A DNA stretch of 64,000 bases from Akkermansia muciniphila (GCF_002884975.1 NZ_PJKB01000002.1:186001-250000); one strand, 5' to 3'; shown: positions 17,516 through 25,797, counted from the first letter of the stretch. Numbers and translations: made by a program. Notes: a model not told the origin generated them from the letters alone.

Positions 17516-18300
17516 TCATGGGTGAAGAACATTGCGGCCCCGGAGGGTGCAAGCTCCGCATTGTGGATGTGAGCAAGGTGTTTGAAGGGCGGCGCGGAAA
17601 GGTAGTGGCCCTGGAGGGAATCAATTTGAATATCAAGGGCGGCGAGTTCGTCTGCCTGGTAGGGGCCAGCGGGTGTGGAAAGACCTCCCTGCTGAATATC
17701 ATCGCCGGACTGGAATTCCCCTCTTCCGGGGTGGTGGAGCTGGACGGGGAGCCCGTGAAGGGGCCGGGTAGGGACCGCACCGTGATGTTTCAGGAGTCCG
17801 CCCTGTTCCCGTGGCTGGACGTGATGGGGAACGTAATGTTCGGCCTGAAGCTGACTCCCGGCCTGACGCGGGGGGACCGCCTGGCCATTGCGGAGAAGAA
17901 TCTGGAGCTGGTAGGGCTGAAGGAATGCGCGCATTCCCATATTCATGAGCTTTCCGGCGGGATGAAGCAGCGCGTGGCGCTTGCCCGCGCCCTGGCTACC
18001 AGCCCGCGCATCCTGCTGATGGACGAGCCTTTTGCCGCGCTGGACGCCATGACCCGCGAACAGCTTTACCAGGATCTTCAGGACATCCATTTCCGCTGCG
18101 GCATGACGATCATCTTCGTCACGCACAATATGCGCGAGGCCGTATGCCTGGGGGACCGCGTGGTGCTGTTCACTCCGCATCCCGGCCGCATCCGTGAGGA
18201 GTATTTTGTAGACCTCCCGCATCCCAGGGACATTAATAACCGTGACCTGGCGCAGTTGTCCGCCCGCATCACCCATGATTTGAAAGGAGCGATGGCATGA
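17512..18300 (+). CDS. ABC transporter ATP-binding protein (nitrate/sulfonate class)
   Basis: Cytoplasmic ATPase of the importer. The 262-residue sequence has Walker A GASGCGKTSLLN, the Q-loop MFQESALFPWLDV, signature LSGGMKQRVALARAL, Walker B RILLMDEPFAALD and the switch His in IFVTHNMREAV. The C terminus HPGRIREEYFVDLPHPRD is characteristic of SsuB/TauB/NrtD-type ATPases. It overlaps the binding-protein gene and the permease gene by 4 nt each (ATGA), so all three subunits are translationally coupled. Confidence 0.96.
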   Translation: MIMGEEHCGPGGCKLRIVDVSKVFEGRRGKVVALEGINLNIKGGEFVCLVGASGCGKTSLLNIIAGLEFPSSGVVELDGEPVKGPGRDRTVMFQESALFPWLDVMGNVMFGLKLTPGLTRGDRLAIAEKNLELVGLKECAHSHIHELSGGMKQRVALARALATSPRILLMDEPFAALDAMTREQLYQDLQDIHFRCGMTIIFVTHNMREAVCLGDRVVLFTPHPGRIREEYFVDLPHPRDINNRDLAQLSARITHDLKGAMA

Positions 18301-19088
18301 ACAGGCACAAATGGTCCAAGTGGGCGGCCCATGGGTGTTCGCTCGTATTTTTCATCCTCGTGATCTGGATATGGCAGTATTTAAGTGACCAGAAGGTGTG
18401 GAAGCCCTATTTGTTTCCTTCTCCGCTTGAGGTATGGGAGTATTTGCGCTCTTCCTTCATGGACGGGTCTCTGGAAGAGTCTTCCTGGATTACCGTGAAA
18501 AGGCTGGTCATGGGGTACGGAATAGGGCTTGTCATGGGGATTCCCCTGGGCATGCTGTGCTCCCGCTTCCAGTTGGTTCAAAATACCCTGGGACTGGTTT
18601 CCCTGGGGTTTCAGGCCCTTCCCAGCGTGTGCTGGGTTCCGCTGGCTACCCTTTGGTTCGGCCAGACGGAGGGGGCAATGCTGTTCGTGGTAATCATGGG
18701 GACGCTGTGGTCCGTGATTCTGGCGACGGCCAACGGCATGCGGAACGTGCCGCCCATTTATGCCCGGGCGGCGCGCACGATGGGCGCGGGGCCCTTTTAC
18801 TGCCTGATTCACGTGACTCTGCCCGCTTCCGCCCCGTTTGTGGTGAGCGGCATGAAGCAGGGCTGGGCCTTTGCATGGCGCTCCCTGATGGCTGCGGAAA
18901 TTTTCGTGCCCATTCTGACCGGGTTCGGCCTGGGGCAGCTCCTGCACTACGGACGCGAGCTGAACGCGATGAACCAGGTGGTGGGCATCATGTTCGTGAT
19001 CGTGGTGATCGGCCTTTTGTCTGACAAGATTCTGTTTTCCCCGCTGGAACGGTTCCTGCACCGCCGCTGGGGGACGGGGCAGGCGTAA
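18297..19088 (+). CDS. ABC transporter permease (nitrate/sulfonate class)
   Basis: Inner-membrane channel subunit of the importer, 263 aa, with about six membrane helices. The EAA loop that contacts the ATPase reads IYARAARTMGAGPFYCLIHVTLPASAPFVVSGMKQGWAFAWR. The AEIFVPILTGFGLGQLLHYGREL segment after it is typical of SsuC/TauC permeases. It closes a three-gene operon that ends at the hairpin 19093-19120. No neighbouring enzyme for sulfonate, taurine or nitrate use is present, so the substrate stays open. Confidence 0.95.
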   Translation: MNRHKWSKWAAHGCSLVFFILVIWIWQYLSDQKVWKPYLFPSPLEVWEYLRSSFMDGSLEESSWITVKRLVMGYGIGLVMGIPLGMLCSRFQLVQNTLGLVSLGFQALPSVCWVPLATLWFGQTEGAMLFVVIMGTLWSVILATANGMRNVPPIYARAARTMGAGPFYCLIHVTLPASAPFVVSGMKQGWAFAWRSLMAAEIFVPILTGFGLGQLLHYGRELNAMNQVVGIMFVIVVIGLLSDKILFSPLERFLHRRWGTGQA

Positions 19089-19120
19089 AAAGGCGCGCCT
19101 TCCGGAAACGGGAGGCACGC
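19087..19120 (-). terminator. Terminator between the ABC permease and lpxD
   Basis: Twelve-bp stem with one mismatch and one G-U pair around a four-base loop. On the minus strand it is followed by five T residues, so it mainly terminates skp-lpxD; it may also slow the converging ABC operon. Confidence 0.8.
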
Positions 19121-19145
19121 AGATTTTCCGGCGGTGGAAGGCCCG

Positions 19146-20183
19146 TTACTTGCCGGGGGATTCCAGGCTCTTCTTGAGGGCATGGAATTCCTTAAGCAGC
19201 GCCGGGAGTTTTCTGAGGCAGGCGTATTGCCGGCTGGCGTCCTTGAACGGAGAAGCCGGGAAGCCCCAGTAGGTGGCGTTTTCCGGAATGTCGGAGATGG
19301 CTCCCGTTTTAGCTCCCAGAATGGTTTTTGAACCGATTTTAAGGTGGCCGGAGATGCCGACCTGTGCGGCGATGGTGGCATAGTCCCCCACCTTGGTGCT
19401 GCCGGCGATTCCGGTTTGGGCCGCAATCACGCAATGCTTGCCCACGACGACGTTGTGGCCGAGCTGGATCAGGTTGTCAATCTTGGTGCCTTCCCCCACG
19501 ATGGTGCGGCCGAACCTGGCGCGGTCAATGGTGGTGTTGGCGCCTACGTCCACGTCATCCCCCAGTTCCACGATGCCCACCTGGTCAATGCCCACGTAGC
19601 GGCCATCGTCCCCCATCAGGAAGCCGAAGCCGTCGGAACCGATGACGGCTCCGGGCTGGATGGTCACACGGCTGCCGAGCTTGCAGCGTTCACGGATGGT
19701 AACGTGGGCGTGCAGGCGGCAGTTTTCCCCCATTGTCACGCCGTCTCCGATGTCGCAGCCGTTGCCGATGTCCGTGCCGTCCCCGATCACGCAGTGCGCG
19801 CCGATGCAGGTATAGGCCCCAATATGGATTTTATCCGGGTTGAAGCTGGCGGAGGGGTCAATGATGGCCGTGGGATGGATGCCGGGAGCAAACCGGTAGG
19901 CGGAAGCCATGAAGTATTTCACCAGGGCGTTGAACGCCATGGAAGGGTTGTCCACTTCCACAAAGGCGGTGTTTTCCGGGTATGCGGGCAGGCCCGGAGG
20001 CACCAGGACGATTCCCGCGGAGGTGTGCAGGAAGTCCTGGAAGTATTTCTCATTGCCGAGGAAGGAGGCTTCCTCACGGGTGGCGTCGAGAAGGGAAGCG
20101 ACCCCGAACACAGTCAGTTCGGGGTCGCCTGAAAGGATTTTTCCCCCGGTAAGGGCGGCCACGGCTTCAAGTGCAAGCTTCAT
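19146..20183 (-). CDS. lpxD: UDP-3-O-acylglucosamine N-acyltransferase
   Basis: Third step of lipid A synthesis: N-acylation of UDP-3-O-acyl-glucosamine. The 345-residue protein has the N-terminal uridine-binding domain ([29 protein letters not shown]). A left-handed beta-helix of hexapeptide repeats follows ([28 protein letters not shown]) with the catalytic His in [26 protein letters not shown]. The C-terminal helix is present. The start MKLALEAV at 20183 fits the family better than the in-frame ATG at 20219. It follows skp on the same strand with a 39-nt gap, the usual outer-membrane neighbourhood, though bamA is absent here. Confidence 0.96.
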   Translation of the reverse strand: MKLALEAVAALTGGKILSGDPELTVFGVASLLDATREEASFLGNEKYFQDFLHTSAGIVLVPPGLPAYPENTAFVEVDNPSMAFNALVKYFMASAYRFAPGIHPTAIIDPSASFNPDKIHIGAYTCIGAHCVIGDGTDIGNGCDIGDGVTMGENCRLHAHVTIRERCKLGSRVTIQPGAVIGSDGFGFLMGDDGRYVGIDQVGIVELGDDVDVGANTTIDRARFGRTIVGEGTKIDNLIQLGHNVVVGKHCVIAAQTGIAGSTKVGDYATIAAQVGISGHLKIGSKTILGAKTGAISDIPENATYWGFPASPFKDASRQYACLRKLPALLKEFHALKKSLESPGK

Positions 20184-20222
20184 GGGAGTATGATTCCGCC
20201 TTCCCGGGGGTAATGTCAAGGG

Positions 20223-20858
20223 TTAGTTGGCCGGGGCCGCGGGAGCGGCGGGAACGGCCGGGGCCTTTTTCTTGGTGGGGTCAAAGCCCTTGGGCGCGTC
20301 CTTGTTGAGTTCCTTCATCACGGAGGGGGTGATGTCCATGCTGGGCTTCGTGTAAACGAAGACCTGGTTGGAACGGAGGGCCTGGGCGCTCTTGTCCAGA
20401 ACGAGGTCATAGTTTCCCTTGGTGGCGATGCCTTCCGTGATCTTGGTGATTTCACCCATGATCTTGGTGGAGCGCACCTTCATCTGTTCCTGGAGGGACT
20501 TGAGCTGGCGTTCCACGAAGCCGCGGCGTTCCTGTTCCAGGGCAATGACTTCCTGACGCTTGATCTGGGCTTTCTGTTCCAGGTCCTTCTTATCCTTTTC
20601 ATTCAGCATGGGGTCCTGAAGCTTCTTGACCATGTCATTGAAGTCCGCTTCCATCTTTTTGATGGTTTCCGCGCGGGTATTGTTGGTTTCCTGCACGGTC
20701 TGGGCGGCCTTGTCCACTTCAGCCTGGGCTTCATGGGTTTTGTAATAGTCGGCGAAGAGTTTCTGCACGTCCACCGTTGCTACTTTCAGTTCGGCGTTGG
20801 CAGTGGCGCTCAATGCCATTGCAGCGGATACACATAATGCTGTTTTGAAGAATCTCAT
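20223..20858 (-). CDS. skp: OmpH/Skp-family periplasmic chaperone
   Basis: Periplasmic chaperone that holds unfolded outer-membrane proteins. It is 211 aa from ATG 20858, with a signal peptide (MRFFKTALCVSAAMALSATANA). The Skp core begins ELKVATVDVQKLFADYYKTHEAQAEVDKAAQ, and long charged helices forming the coiled-coil tentacles run through about residue 150. The C-terminal tail is Lys/Pro/Ala-rich (PTKKKAPAVPAAPAAPAN), longer than in E. coli Skp (161 aa). The promoter TTGACG, 16 nt, TAAACT gives a leader of about 26 nt. It is cotranscribed with lpxD. Confidence 0.92.
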   Translation of the reverse strand: MRFFKTALCVSAAMALSATANAELKVATVDVQKLFADYYKTHEAQAEVDKAAQTVQETNNTRAETIKKMEADFNDMVKKLQDPMLNEKDKKDLEQKAQIKRQEVIALEQERRGFVERQLKSLQEQMKVRSTKIMGEITKITEGIATKGNYDLVLDKSAQALRSNQVFVYTKPSMDITPSVMKELNKDAPKGFDPTKKKAPAVPAAPAAPAN

Positions 20859-20884
20859 AATTTTTAGCGTCTTCTGACTTTGCC

Positions 20885-20912
20885 AGTTTACATGCGGAAA
20901 AACATGCGTCAA
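20885..20912 (-). promoter_or_regulatory. Promoter of skp-lpxD
   Basis: Minus strand TTGACG, 16 nt, TAAACT, ending 26 nt before the ATG at 20858. This one leaves a conventional-length leader. Confidence 0.6.
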
Positions 20913-20968
20913 TCTTCTAGGTATATTTCAGGATTGAACTTTTGTCATCATGGGGCCACTTTAAGCGC

Positions 20969-21814
20969 ATGCAAACATTTTCCACCAAGGCCCAGTTGAA
21001 GGGCGCCCTGCTCAAGCACCACCGCAAGCATGACCATGTGGTTCTGGTCCCCACGATGGGGGCCCTCCACGACGGGCACCGCGCCCTGCTGGAACAGGCC
21101 CGCAAGCTGGCGGGAGAAGACGGCGTGGTGGTGGCCAGCATTTTCGTCAACCCCATCCAGTTCAATAATTCCTCCGACCTCCAGACCTATCCGCGCACTC
21201 CTGAAAAGGATTTGGAAGTGTGCGAGGGCGCGGGCGTGGATTACGTGTTTTCCCCCGCTCCGGAGGAGATGTATGCCGGGGAGCGCAGCATTACCGTGGA
21301 GGAGGGCTTTTTATCCGCCACCTTGTGCGGGGCGTCCCGTCCGGGACATTTTTCCGGCGTCTGCACGGTGCTTGCCAAGCTGTTCAACCTGGTGCAGCCC
21401 ACGGACGCCATTTTCGGCAAGAAGGATTACCAGCAGCTGGCGATTATCCGCCGCATGGTGCGTGACCTGGATTTTCCGGTGCATATCCACGGGGCGGAGA
21501 TCGTGAGGCACGGGAATGGCCTGGCCTATTCTTCCCGCAACGCCCGGCTGACGCCCGAGCAGAAGGAGCAGGCCGTGGTGATACGGAAAGCCATGCTTCA
21601 GGCGCGGGAGGAGTTCCGGGCCGGAACGGACGTGCGGACGGTGAAGCAGCATGCCGCCGCCATGATTGGTGCGGTTCCCGGCACGCGCGTCGATTATCTG
21701 GAGATTGTGGATGCGGAGACGATGCAGCCGCTGGCGGAGAACCGGAATCCGGCCCTGATGGCCGCAGCCGTCTATTTCGGCGACGTGCGTCTTATTGACA
21801 ACATAGAACTTTAA
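20969..21814 (+). CDS. panC: Pantothenate synthetase
   Basis: Joins pantoate and beta-alanine with ATP to form pantothenate, the coenzyme A precursor. The 281-residue product has VPTMGALHDGHRALLEQAR (the HxGH nucleotidyltransferase motif), FVNPIQFNNSSDLQTYPRT, GKKDYQQLAIIRRMV and SSRNARLTPEQ. Length matches E. coli PanC (283). ATG 20969 fits the family start better than an upstream TTG at 20942. It diverges from skp-lpxD; a TATATT near 20918 may be part of its promoter but no pair is convincing. No Shine-Dalgarno sequence is seen. Confidence 0.96.
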   Translation: MQTFSTKAQLKGALLKHHRKHDHVVLVPTMGALHDGHRALLEQARKLAGEDGVVVASIFVNPIQFNNSSDLQTYPRTPEKDLEVCEGAGVDYVFSPAPEEMYAGERSITVEEGFLSATLCGASRPGHFSGVCTVLAKLFNLVQPTDAIFGKKDYQQLAIIRRMVRDLDFPVHIHGAEIVRHGNGLAYSSRNARLTPEQKEQAVVIRKAMLQAREEFRAGTDVRTVKQHAAAMIGAVPGTRVDYLEIVDAETMQPLAENRNPALMAAAVYFGDVRLIDNIEL

Positions 21815-21831
21815 TCCCGTACGGATTCCCT

Positions 21832-21837
21832 TATACT
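21832..21837 (+). promoter_or_regulatory. -10 box before the lolD-like gene (leaderless type)
   Basis: TATACT lies 6 nt before the GTG at 21844 and 17 nt after the panC stop. No good -35 is visible. Confidence 0.4.
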
Positions 21838-21843
21838 GCGCCC

Positions 21844-22497
21844 GTGATTACCGCCGCCAACCTCCACCGCAGCTATTCCATCGGCAAGAAGTCCATTGAG
21901 ATTCTGCACGGGGTGGACCTGCACATCGCCGCCGGGGAAAAGGTGTTCCTGTGCGGCCCCAGCGGAGCCGGAAAGACCACGCTGATGTACACGCTGGCCG
22001 GGCTGGAAACGCCCCAGCAGGGGACCGTGACGATTGACGGCACGGATATTTACGCCTTGTCCGCCACGGCGCGGTCCGTGTTCCGGAACCGGAACATGGG
22101 GTTCATTTTCCAGAATTACCTGCTGATGCCGGAGCTGACGGCGCTGGAAAACGCCTGCCTGGCCTCCTCCATCGGCAGGAGGCCGCGCGTGGAATACGTG
22201 ACGGAGCTGATGGAGCGCGTGGGCCTGTCCCACCGCCTGAACCATCTGCCCAGCGAGCTGAGCGGCGGGGAGCAGCAGCGCGTGGCGATCGCCCGTGCGC
22301 TGGCGAATGACGCCCCCATCATTTTTGCGGATGAACCCACCGGGAACCTGGACCGGAAGAATGGCGCGGAGGTGCTGGACCTTTTGTTCGGCCTGGCGGA
22401 CGAGTCCCGCAAGACGCTGGTGATCGTGACGCATGACGAGCACCTGGCCCGCCGGGGAGACCGCATCATCACGATCATGGACGGAAACGCCGTTTGA
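21844..22497 (+). CDS. LolD-like ABC transporter ATP-binding protein
   Basis: A 217-residue ATPase of the MacB/LolD class. It has Walker A CGPSGAGKTTLMYTLAG, Q-loop FIFQNYLLMPELTALENA, signature ELSGGEQQRVAIARAL, Walker B IIFADEPTGNLDRKNG and switch His VIVTHDEHLARRGDR. LolD drives release of lipoproteins from the inner membrane; the window encodes several lipoproteins, but no LolC/E-type permease lies beside it, so the pairing is inferred. The start codon is GTG, with TATACT 6 nt upstream. It follows panC by 29 nt. Confidence 0.9.
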   Translation: MITAANLHRSYSIGKKSIEILHGVDLHIAAGEKVFLCGPSGAGKTTLMYTLAGLETPQQGTVTIDGTDIYALSATARSVFRNRNMGFIFQNYLLMPELTALENACLASSIGRRPRVEYVTELMERVGLSHRLNHLPSELSGGEQQRVAIARALANDAPIIFADEPTGNLDRKNGAEVLDLLFGLADESRKTLVIVTHDEHLARRGDRIITIMDGNAV

Positions 22498-22533
22498 GGC
22501 TGTCCGTTCCGGGAAGTTTTTTATCTCTCCGTT

Positions 22534-23520
22534 TTATTTGCCGTCTTGCGCCAGATGCAGCACGGCCTGGTGCACGCCCCGGACCACCTGCGCCATGCGG
22601 GCGTAGTCCAGCGTTTCCGGCAGGTCTCCGGGCTGGTGGTAGTTCGGGTTCCGGAAGAAGGAGGTGTCCGTGATCATGACGGCGGGCAGGTCTTTCGCCC
22701 AGAAGTTGCGGTGGTCGGAGAAGTCCATGCACATGCCCTTGATTTCCGGCAGGTTCAGGCGGACGGTGGGAAGGAAGGCCTGCATGTTTTTCTGAATGGT
22801 ACGCGCCAGCCTGACGCTGTCCCAGTTGCCGACGATGGCGATGAAGTCCCCCTTGTCCGGGTACAGGGCGCCCATGCCCGCGGCGGGATAGGACTGGCTG
22901 TTTTCCGTGTCCGAGAAGTAGCCGATCATTTCCAGGCAGATCATGGCTTTCACGCCTATCTGTTCCGTATAAAGTTTTTGGGCGTGCTGCGCGCTGCCCA
23001 TCTGTTCCGTACCGAAGTAGGGCGGTTCCTCATTGGCATACGCGATGAGTTCAATGGTGCAGTGGGGGGAGACGCCCTTGAGCATGCGTCCCAAAGCAAG
23101 CAATCCGGCCACGCCGCTGGCATTGTCGTCCGCTCCGGGGGTGTCCCCGCAGGTGTCGTAATGCGCGCCGACGATGATTCTTTTGGCGGATTTACCGGGG
23201 AAAACGGCGCTGACGTTGACGAAGGTGCGCTTGTCCGCCGTGAAAGGCTGGTACGTGACCGTGGCTCCCGAGTCCGCCAGGGACCGGGCGATGTATTGGA
23301 CCGCCCTGGCCTGGTTCTTTTCATAACCCGCCGGGCGCGGGTGGCAGTCTTTGGCCAGGTAGCGGACGTCCTTTTCCAGCTCCTGCTCCAGCCCGGGACG
23401 GACGGCAGCGACGGAAGCGCCGCCGTCCGCGGGGGTGGTGCAGTGGGAAATGATGCAGCCCGTGGATACGGTGAGGATAGCCAGGGCGGAAAACAGAGAG
23501 AGATAAACCCCGAGTTTCAT
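22534..23520 (-). CDS. M28-family zinc aminopeptidase lipoprotein
   Basis: Exported metallo-aminopeptidase of peptidase family M28. The 328-residue product has a signal peptide ending in a plausible lipobox (ILTVSTGC near residue 22). Metal-site motifs follow the family order: IVGAHYDT, then PGADDNASGVAGLLALGRML, YANEEPPYFGTEQMGS, and a late DHRNFWAKDLPAVMITDTSF. This order fits a two-zinc centre, probably trimming peptides outside the inner membrane. The promoter reads TTGTCA, 17 nt, TATAAA, 6 nt, ATG, one of the clearest leaderless-type arrangements here. It is convergent with the lolD-like gene. Confidence 0.93.
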   Translation of the reverse strand: MKLGVYLSLFSALAILTVSTGCIISHCTTPADGGASVAAVRPGLEQELEKDVRYLAKDCHPRPAGYEKNQARAVQYIARSLADSGATVTYQPFTADKRTFVNVSAVFPGKSAKRIIVGAHYDTCGDTPGADDNASGVAGLLALGRMLKGVSPHCTIELIAYANEEPPYFGTEQMGSAQHAQKLYTEQIGVKAMICLEMIGYFSDTENSQSYPAAGMGALYPDKGDFIAIVGNWDSVRLARTIQKNMQAFLPTVRLNLPEIKGMCMDFSDHRNFWAKDLPAVMITDTSFFRNPNYHQPGDLPETLDYARMAQVVRGVHQAVLHLAQDGK

Positions 23521-23526
23521 GCTACC

Positions 23527-23555
23527 TTTATAGCAATACGCATCAGGCGTGACAA
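23527..23555 (-). promoter_or_regulatory. Promoter of the M28 peptidase (leaderless type)
   Basis: Minus strand TTGTCA, 17 nt, TATAAA, 6 nt, ATG (23520). Both hexamers are near consensus. Confidence 0.7.
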
Positions 23556-23625
23556 CTACAAGGTGGTGAACCGTTTTTATGGGTTAAATGAAAATAATTA
23601 TTGTAAAAGTAATGATAACGTTTTT

Positions 23626-24405
23626 TCAGACAGAAATAATCTCGTCCTCGCCAAGTTCTTTTTTGAAATCAGCGGGGGCATGGAAAGTTTGTTTCGGGCT
23701 TTTACTGGATTCATCGATGAACATATAATTATTGGAACTTTCGTCTTTAGCTAGTTTCCAATATTTATTCGGGAGGTTGATGTGATTTGATTTTTTTAAT
23801 TCTTGAAAATATTTATATATTTCATTGTTTGATTCATTTATTTTTAATATTTTATAAAAATCTATAGGATCGATTTTTGATAGAGTGTTAAGTCCTATTT
23901 TAATACATTCAATAATTTTATTTTGAATGATGGGATCATCAAAACTGATGATAGGATCATAATAATTTATTAATGGCTCATGGACAACTCTGCCTCTGGA
24001 TATATGAGAACCTAATTTAGATGATAGTTCAAAAAGAACGCAGTTCTCTTTTGAGTCATGGCAAATGTCTGAATATCCCTTTTCCCCTGATATTTTTTCC
24101 TTAATACTTTCAAACATGTCTTCAGGCTGAGTATCAGATTTATAATCTAAATTATATCTCTTGTTAAGAAAACTTATTTTCTCATTGAGTTGTTTGGAAT
24201 GTAAACCACCGTCTAATTCTTTCGCTATATTTTGTGGTAATGTACATCTGAATATATTCGTGTCGCATGCTCCGATGCCAGGACCTCCCCTATGTACAAG
24301 TCTAATTCTTCCATTTTTATAATAGATACTGCCGATTTTATTATATTCATCCATAGTGACAAATTGGAATGGCCCATAATTTTTATAATCAAATGTATAG
24401 CTCAT
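23626..24405 (-). CDS. AT-rich gene of unknown function, probably acquired
   Basis: A 259-residue soluble protein with no signal peptide, membrane segment or recognised family. It opens SYTFDYKNYGPFQFVTMDEYNKIGSIYYKNGRIRLVHRGG, has a central Lys/Asp/Ser-rich part (KEKISGEKGYSDICHD), an Ile/Asn-rich helical stretch (IIQNKIIECIKIGLNTLSKIDPIDFYKIL) and an acidic C terminus. The many AAA, AAT, ATT and TTA codons contrast sharply with the GC-rich codons of every neighbour, which implies recent transfer. It lies alone between the M28 peptidase and cdaA, with no visible transposase, integrase or repeats. It could be a defence, toxin or mobile-element cargo gene, but the sequence gives no direct sign. 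Confidence 0.7.
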   Translation of the reverse strand: MSYTFDYKNYGPFQFVTMDEYNKIGSIYYKNGRIRLVHRGGPGIGACDTNIFRCTLPQNIAKELDGGLHSKQLNEKISFLNKRYNLDYKSDTQPEDMFESIKEKISGEKGYSDICHDSKENCVLFELSSKLGSHISRGRVVHEPLINYYDPIISFDDPIIQNKIIECIKIGLNTLSKIDPIDFYKILKINESNNEIYKYFQELKKSNHINLPNKYWKLAKDESSNNYMFIDESSKSPKQTFHAPADFKKELGEDEIISV

Positions 24406-24429
24406 AATTCAAATATTATTTTTATATGT

Positions 24430-24825
24430 TTTGAAACCCTGTATTATTGCGGGTTGCATCCTTAACATAAGTCCAGTATTTGATAATTGCTATTTTGCCC
24501 TTTTCAAGAGATGATTATACTTTTTGAACATACCTGTAAGTCGTCAAAGCTTGCGAAATTTCTCGCGACTATGCTAGCCTATAGTTTTGTTGCACAAGCC
24601 CTGCATTAGAATGAGAGTTTATGATTGTTGCTGCCTTCGAAGGAAGGTCGTGTCCTTGAGCGGTATAGGAAAGTGAAAACAATGGTTTTCTGATGCCAGC
24701 TTTATTTCAGAATTCTTTCTTACCATTGATGAAGGAATACCAAGGTTTATGGAAAAAGAAGCTTTGTAATAGATTTTTGGATTCATTTTTTCGGCTGGCG
24801 GCGATATGGAGGGAAAGGATCGGTA
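24430..24825. other. AT-rich intergenic stretch without a convincing gene
   Basis: About 400 nt upstream of both the AT-rich gene and cdaA. Composition stays low in GC until about 24790. A 70-codon minus-strand frame at 24619-24831 has no family match, no start signal and unlikely composition. A small palindrome CCTTCGAAGG lies near 24634-24643. No tRNA or terminator was recognised. Confidence 0.5.
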
Positions 24826-24854
24826 TTGCAATCATGCGGGTTGTTGTGTAGCTT
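24826..24854 (+). promoter_or_regulatory. Promoter of cdaA (leaderless type)
   Basis: TTGCAA, 17 nt, TAGCTT, 7 nt, ATG (24862). It helps choose 24862 over ATG 24877 and an upstream TTG. Confidence 0.55.
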
Positions 24855-24861
24855 GTTGCGC

Positions 24862-25653
24862 ATGTGGGACTGGATTATGATCAAGGATGCGCTCCGGGCG
24901 ATCGTTGAAATTTTCATCCTGTGGGTATTCCTGTACCAGATTTACCGCGCTTTCCACGCGACGCGCGGCGCGCGCATCATGGTGGGGCTGTTCGCCTGTT
25001 TCCTGGCCCTGGTGGTGCTGGCTTTTTTCTTCCAGTTAAACGTGATTTCATGGATACTGACGCGCATTTTCGCCCCCGGCCTGGCGCTGGCGCTGGTGGT
25101 GATTTTCCAGCCGGAGCTGCGCGTGGGGCTGGCGAAGCTGGGCAGTCATCCGTTTTTCTCCTCCTTCGCCAAACTCCAGCGGGTGGACTTCCTGGACAAT
25201 TTCTGCAAGGCGGTGAGCAAGCTTTCCAACCAGCGGTTCGGCGCCCTGTTCGCCTTTGAGCGGAGCATCAGCATGAAGCCCATTGAGGATTCCGGCGTGA
25301 AGCTGGACGCCATTTTTTCTCCTGAACTGGCCCTGACGATTTTCCATACCAAGACTGCCCTGCATGACGGGGGCGTGGTGATTTCCGGCGACCGCATTTC
25401 CGCCGCCGCCTGCGTGTTCCCGGTCTCCCAGAAGGAGATGAGCGACCGCACCCTGGGGCTGCGCCACCGGGCGGGCGTGGGCATGTCGGAGGAGAGCGAC
25501 TGCGTGGTAGTGGTGGTGTCCGAGGAAACGGGGGCGATCGCCCTGGCCGTGGGCGGCAAGCTGGAACGCAACCTCACGCCGGAACAGTTGAAGGGCCGTC
25601 TTGAAGAACTGCTGAATATTTCTTCTTCCAATGAAAAAACTGCTATTGCTTAA
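24862..25653 (+). CDS. cdaA: Membrane diadenylate cyclase (c-di-AMP synthase), CdaA type
   Basis: Makes cyclic di-AMP from two ATP. The 263-residue product has three N-terminal membrane helices (IVEIFILWVFLYQIY; IMVGLFACFLALVVLAFFFQL; FAPGLALALVVIFQ). The linker ELRVGLAKLGSHPFF and the DAC domain follow (NQRFGALFAFERSISMKPI onward). The two catalytic motifs are present: LHDGGVVI at about 166-173 and LGLRHRAGVGMSEESD, with RHR at 201-203. The usual DGA is DGG here (169-171). The promoter pattern and the CdaA-like N-terminal spacing favour ATG 24862. The next gene overlaps by 23 nt and encodes a CdaR-like membrane stub. Confidence 0.94.
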   Translation: MWDWIMIKDALRAIVEIFILWVFLYQIYRAFHATRGARIMVGLFACFLALVVLAFFFQLNVISWILTRIFAPGLALALVVIFQPELRVGLAKLGSHPFFSSFAKLQRVDFLDNFCKAVSKLSNQRFGALFAFERSISMKPIEDSGVKLDAIFSPELALTIFHTKTALHDGGVVISGDRISAAACVFPVSQKEMSDRTLGLRHRAGVGMSEESDCVVVVVSEETGAIALAVGGKLERNLTPEQLKGRLEELLNISSSNEKTAIA

Positions 25654-25783
25654 TTGGCCGGCCAAGCTGTTCTGCCTGGTGCTGGCCGTGATCATCTGGT
25701 CTTTTATCAATCACTGGGTGACGACTCCCGACGGCGTGTCCACACGGGGGCAGCTTGAGGAGATTAGAAGGTCCCATCCCTGA
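25631..25783 (+). CDS. 50-residue CdaR-like membrane protein lacking YbbR domains
   Basis: This short frame overlaps the last 23 nt of cdaA (ATG inside SSNEKTAIA) and ends at TGA 25781-25783. It encodes a Lys-rich start, the phrase NWPAKLFCLVLAVIIWSFIN (one transmembrane helix, residues 8-27) and a polar tail rich in Arg and Glu. The pattern NW-x-x-K followed by a Leu/Ala-rich helix ending in W is typical of the N terminus of CdaR/YbbR proteins, the regulators encoded after cdaA in Firmicutes. Those continue with several extracytoplasmic YbbR domains, which are absent here. It is either a minimal CdaA partner or a decayed cdaR. bioD starts 15 nt downstream. The assignment rests on position and the short motif. 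Confidence 0.65.
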   Translation: MKKLLLLNWPAKLFCLVLAVIIWSFINHWVTTPDGVSTRGQLEEIRRSHP

Positions 25784-25797
25784 AATTGAATATTGAT

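Noticed and set aside
24619-24831. 70-codon minus-strand frame upstream of cdaA
   Set aside because: No start signal, no family resemblance, and it crosses the cdaA promoter.
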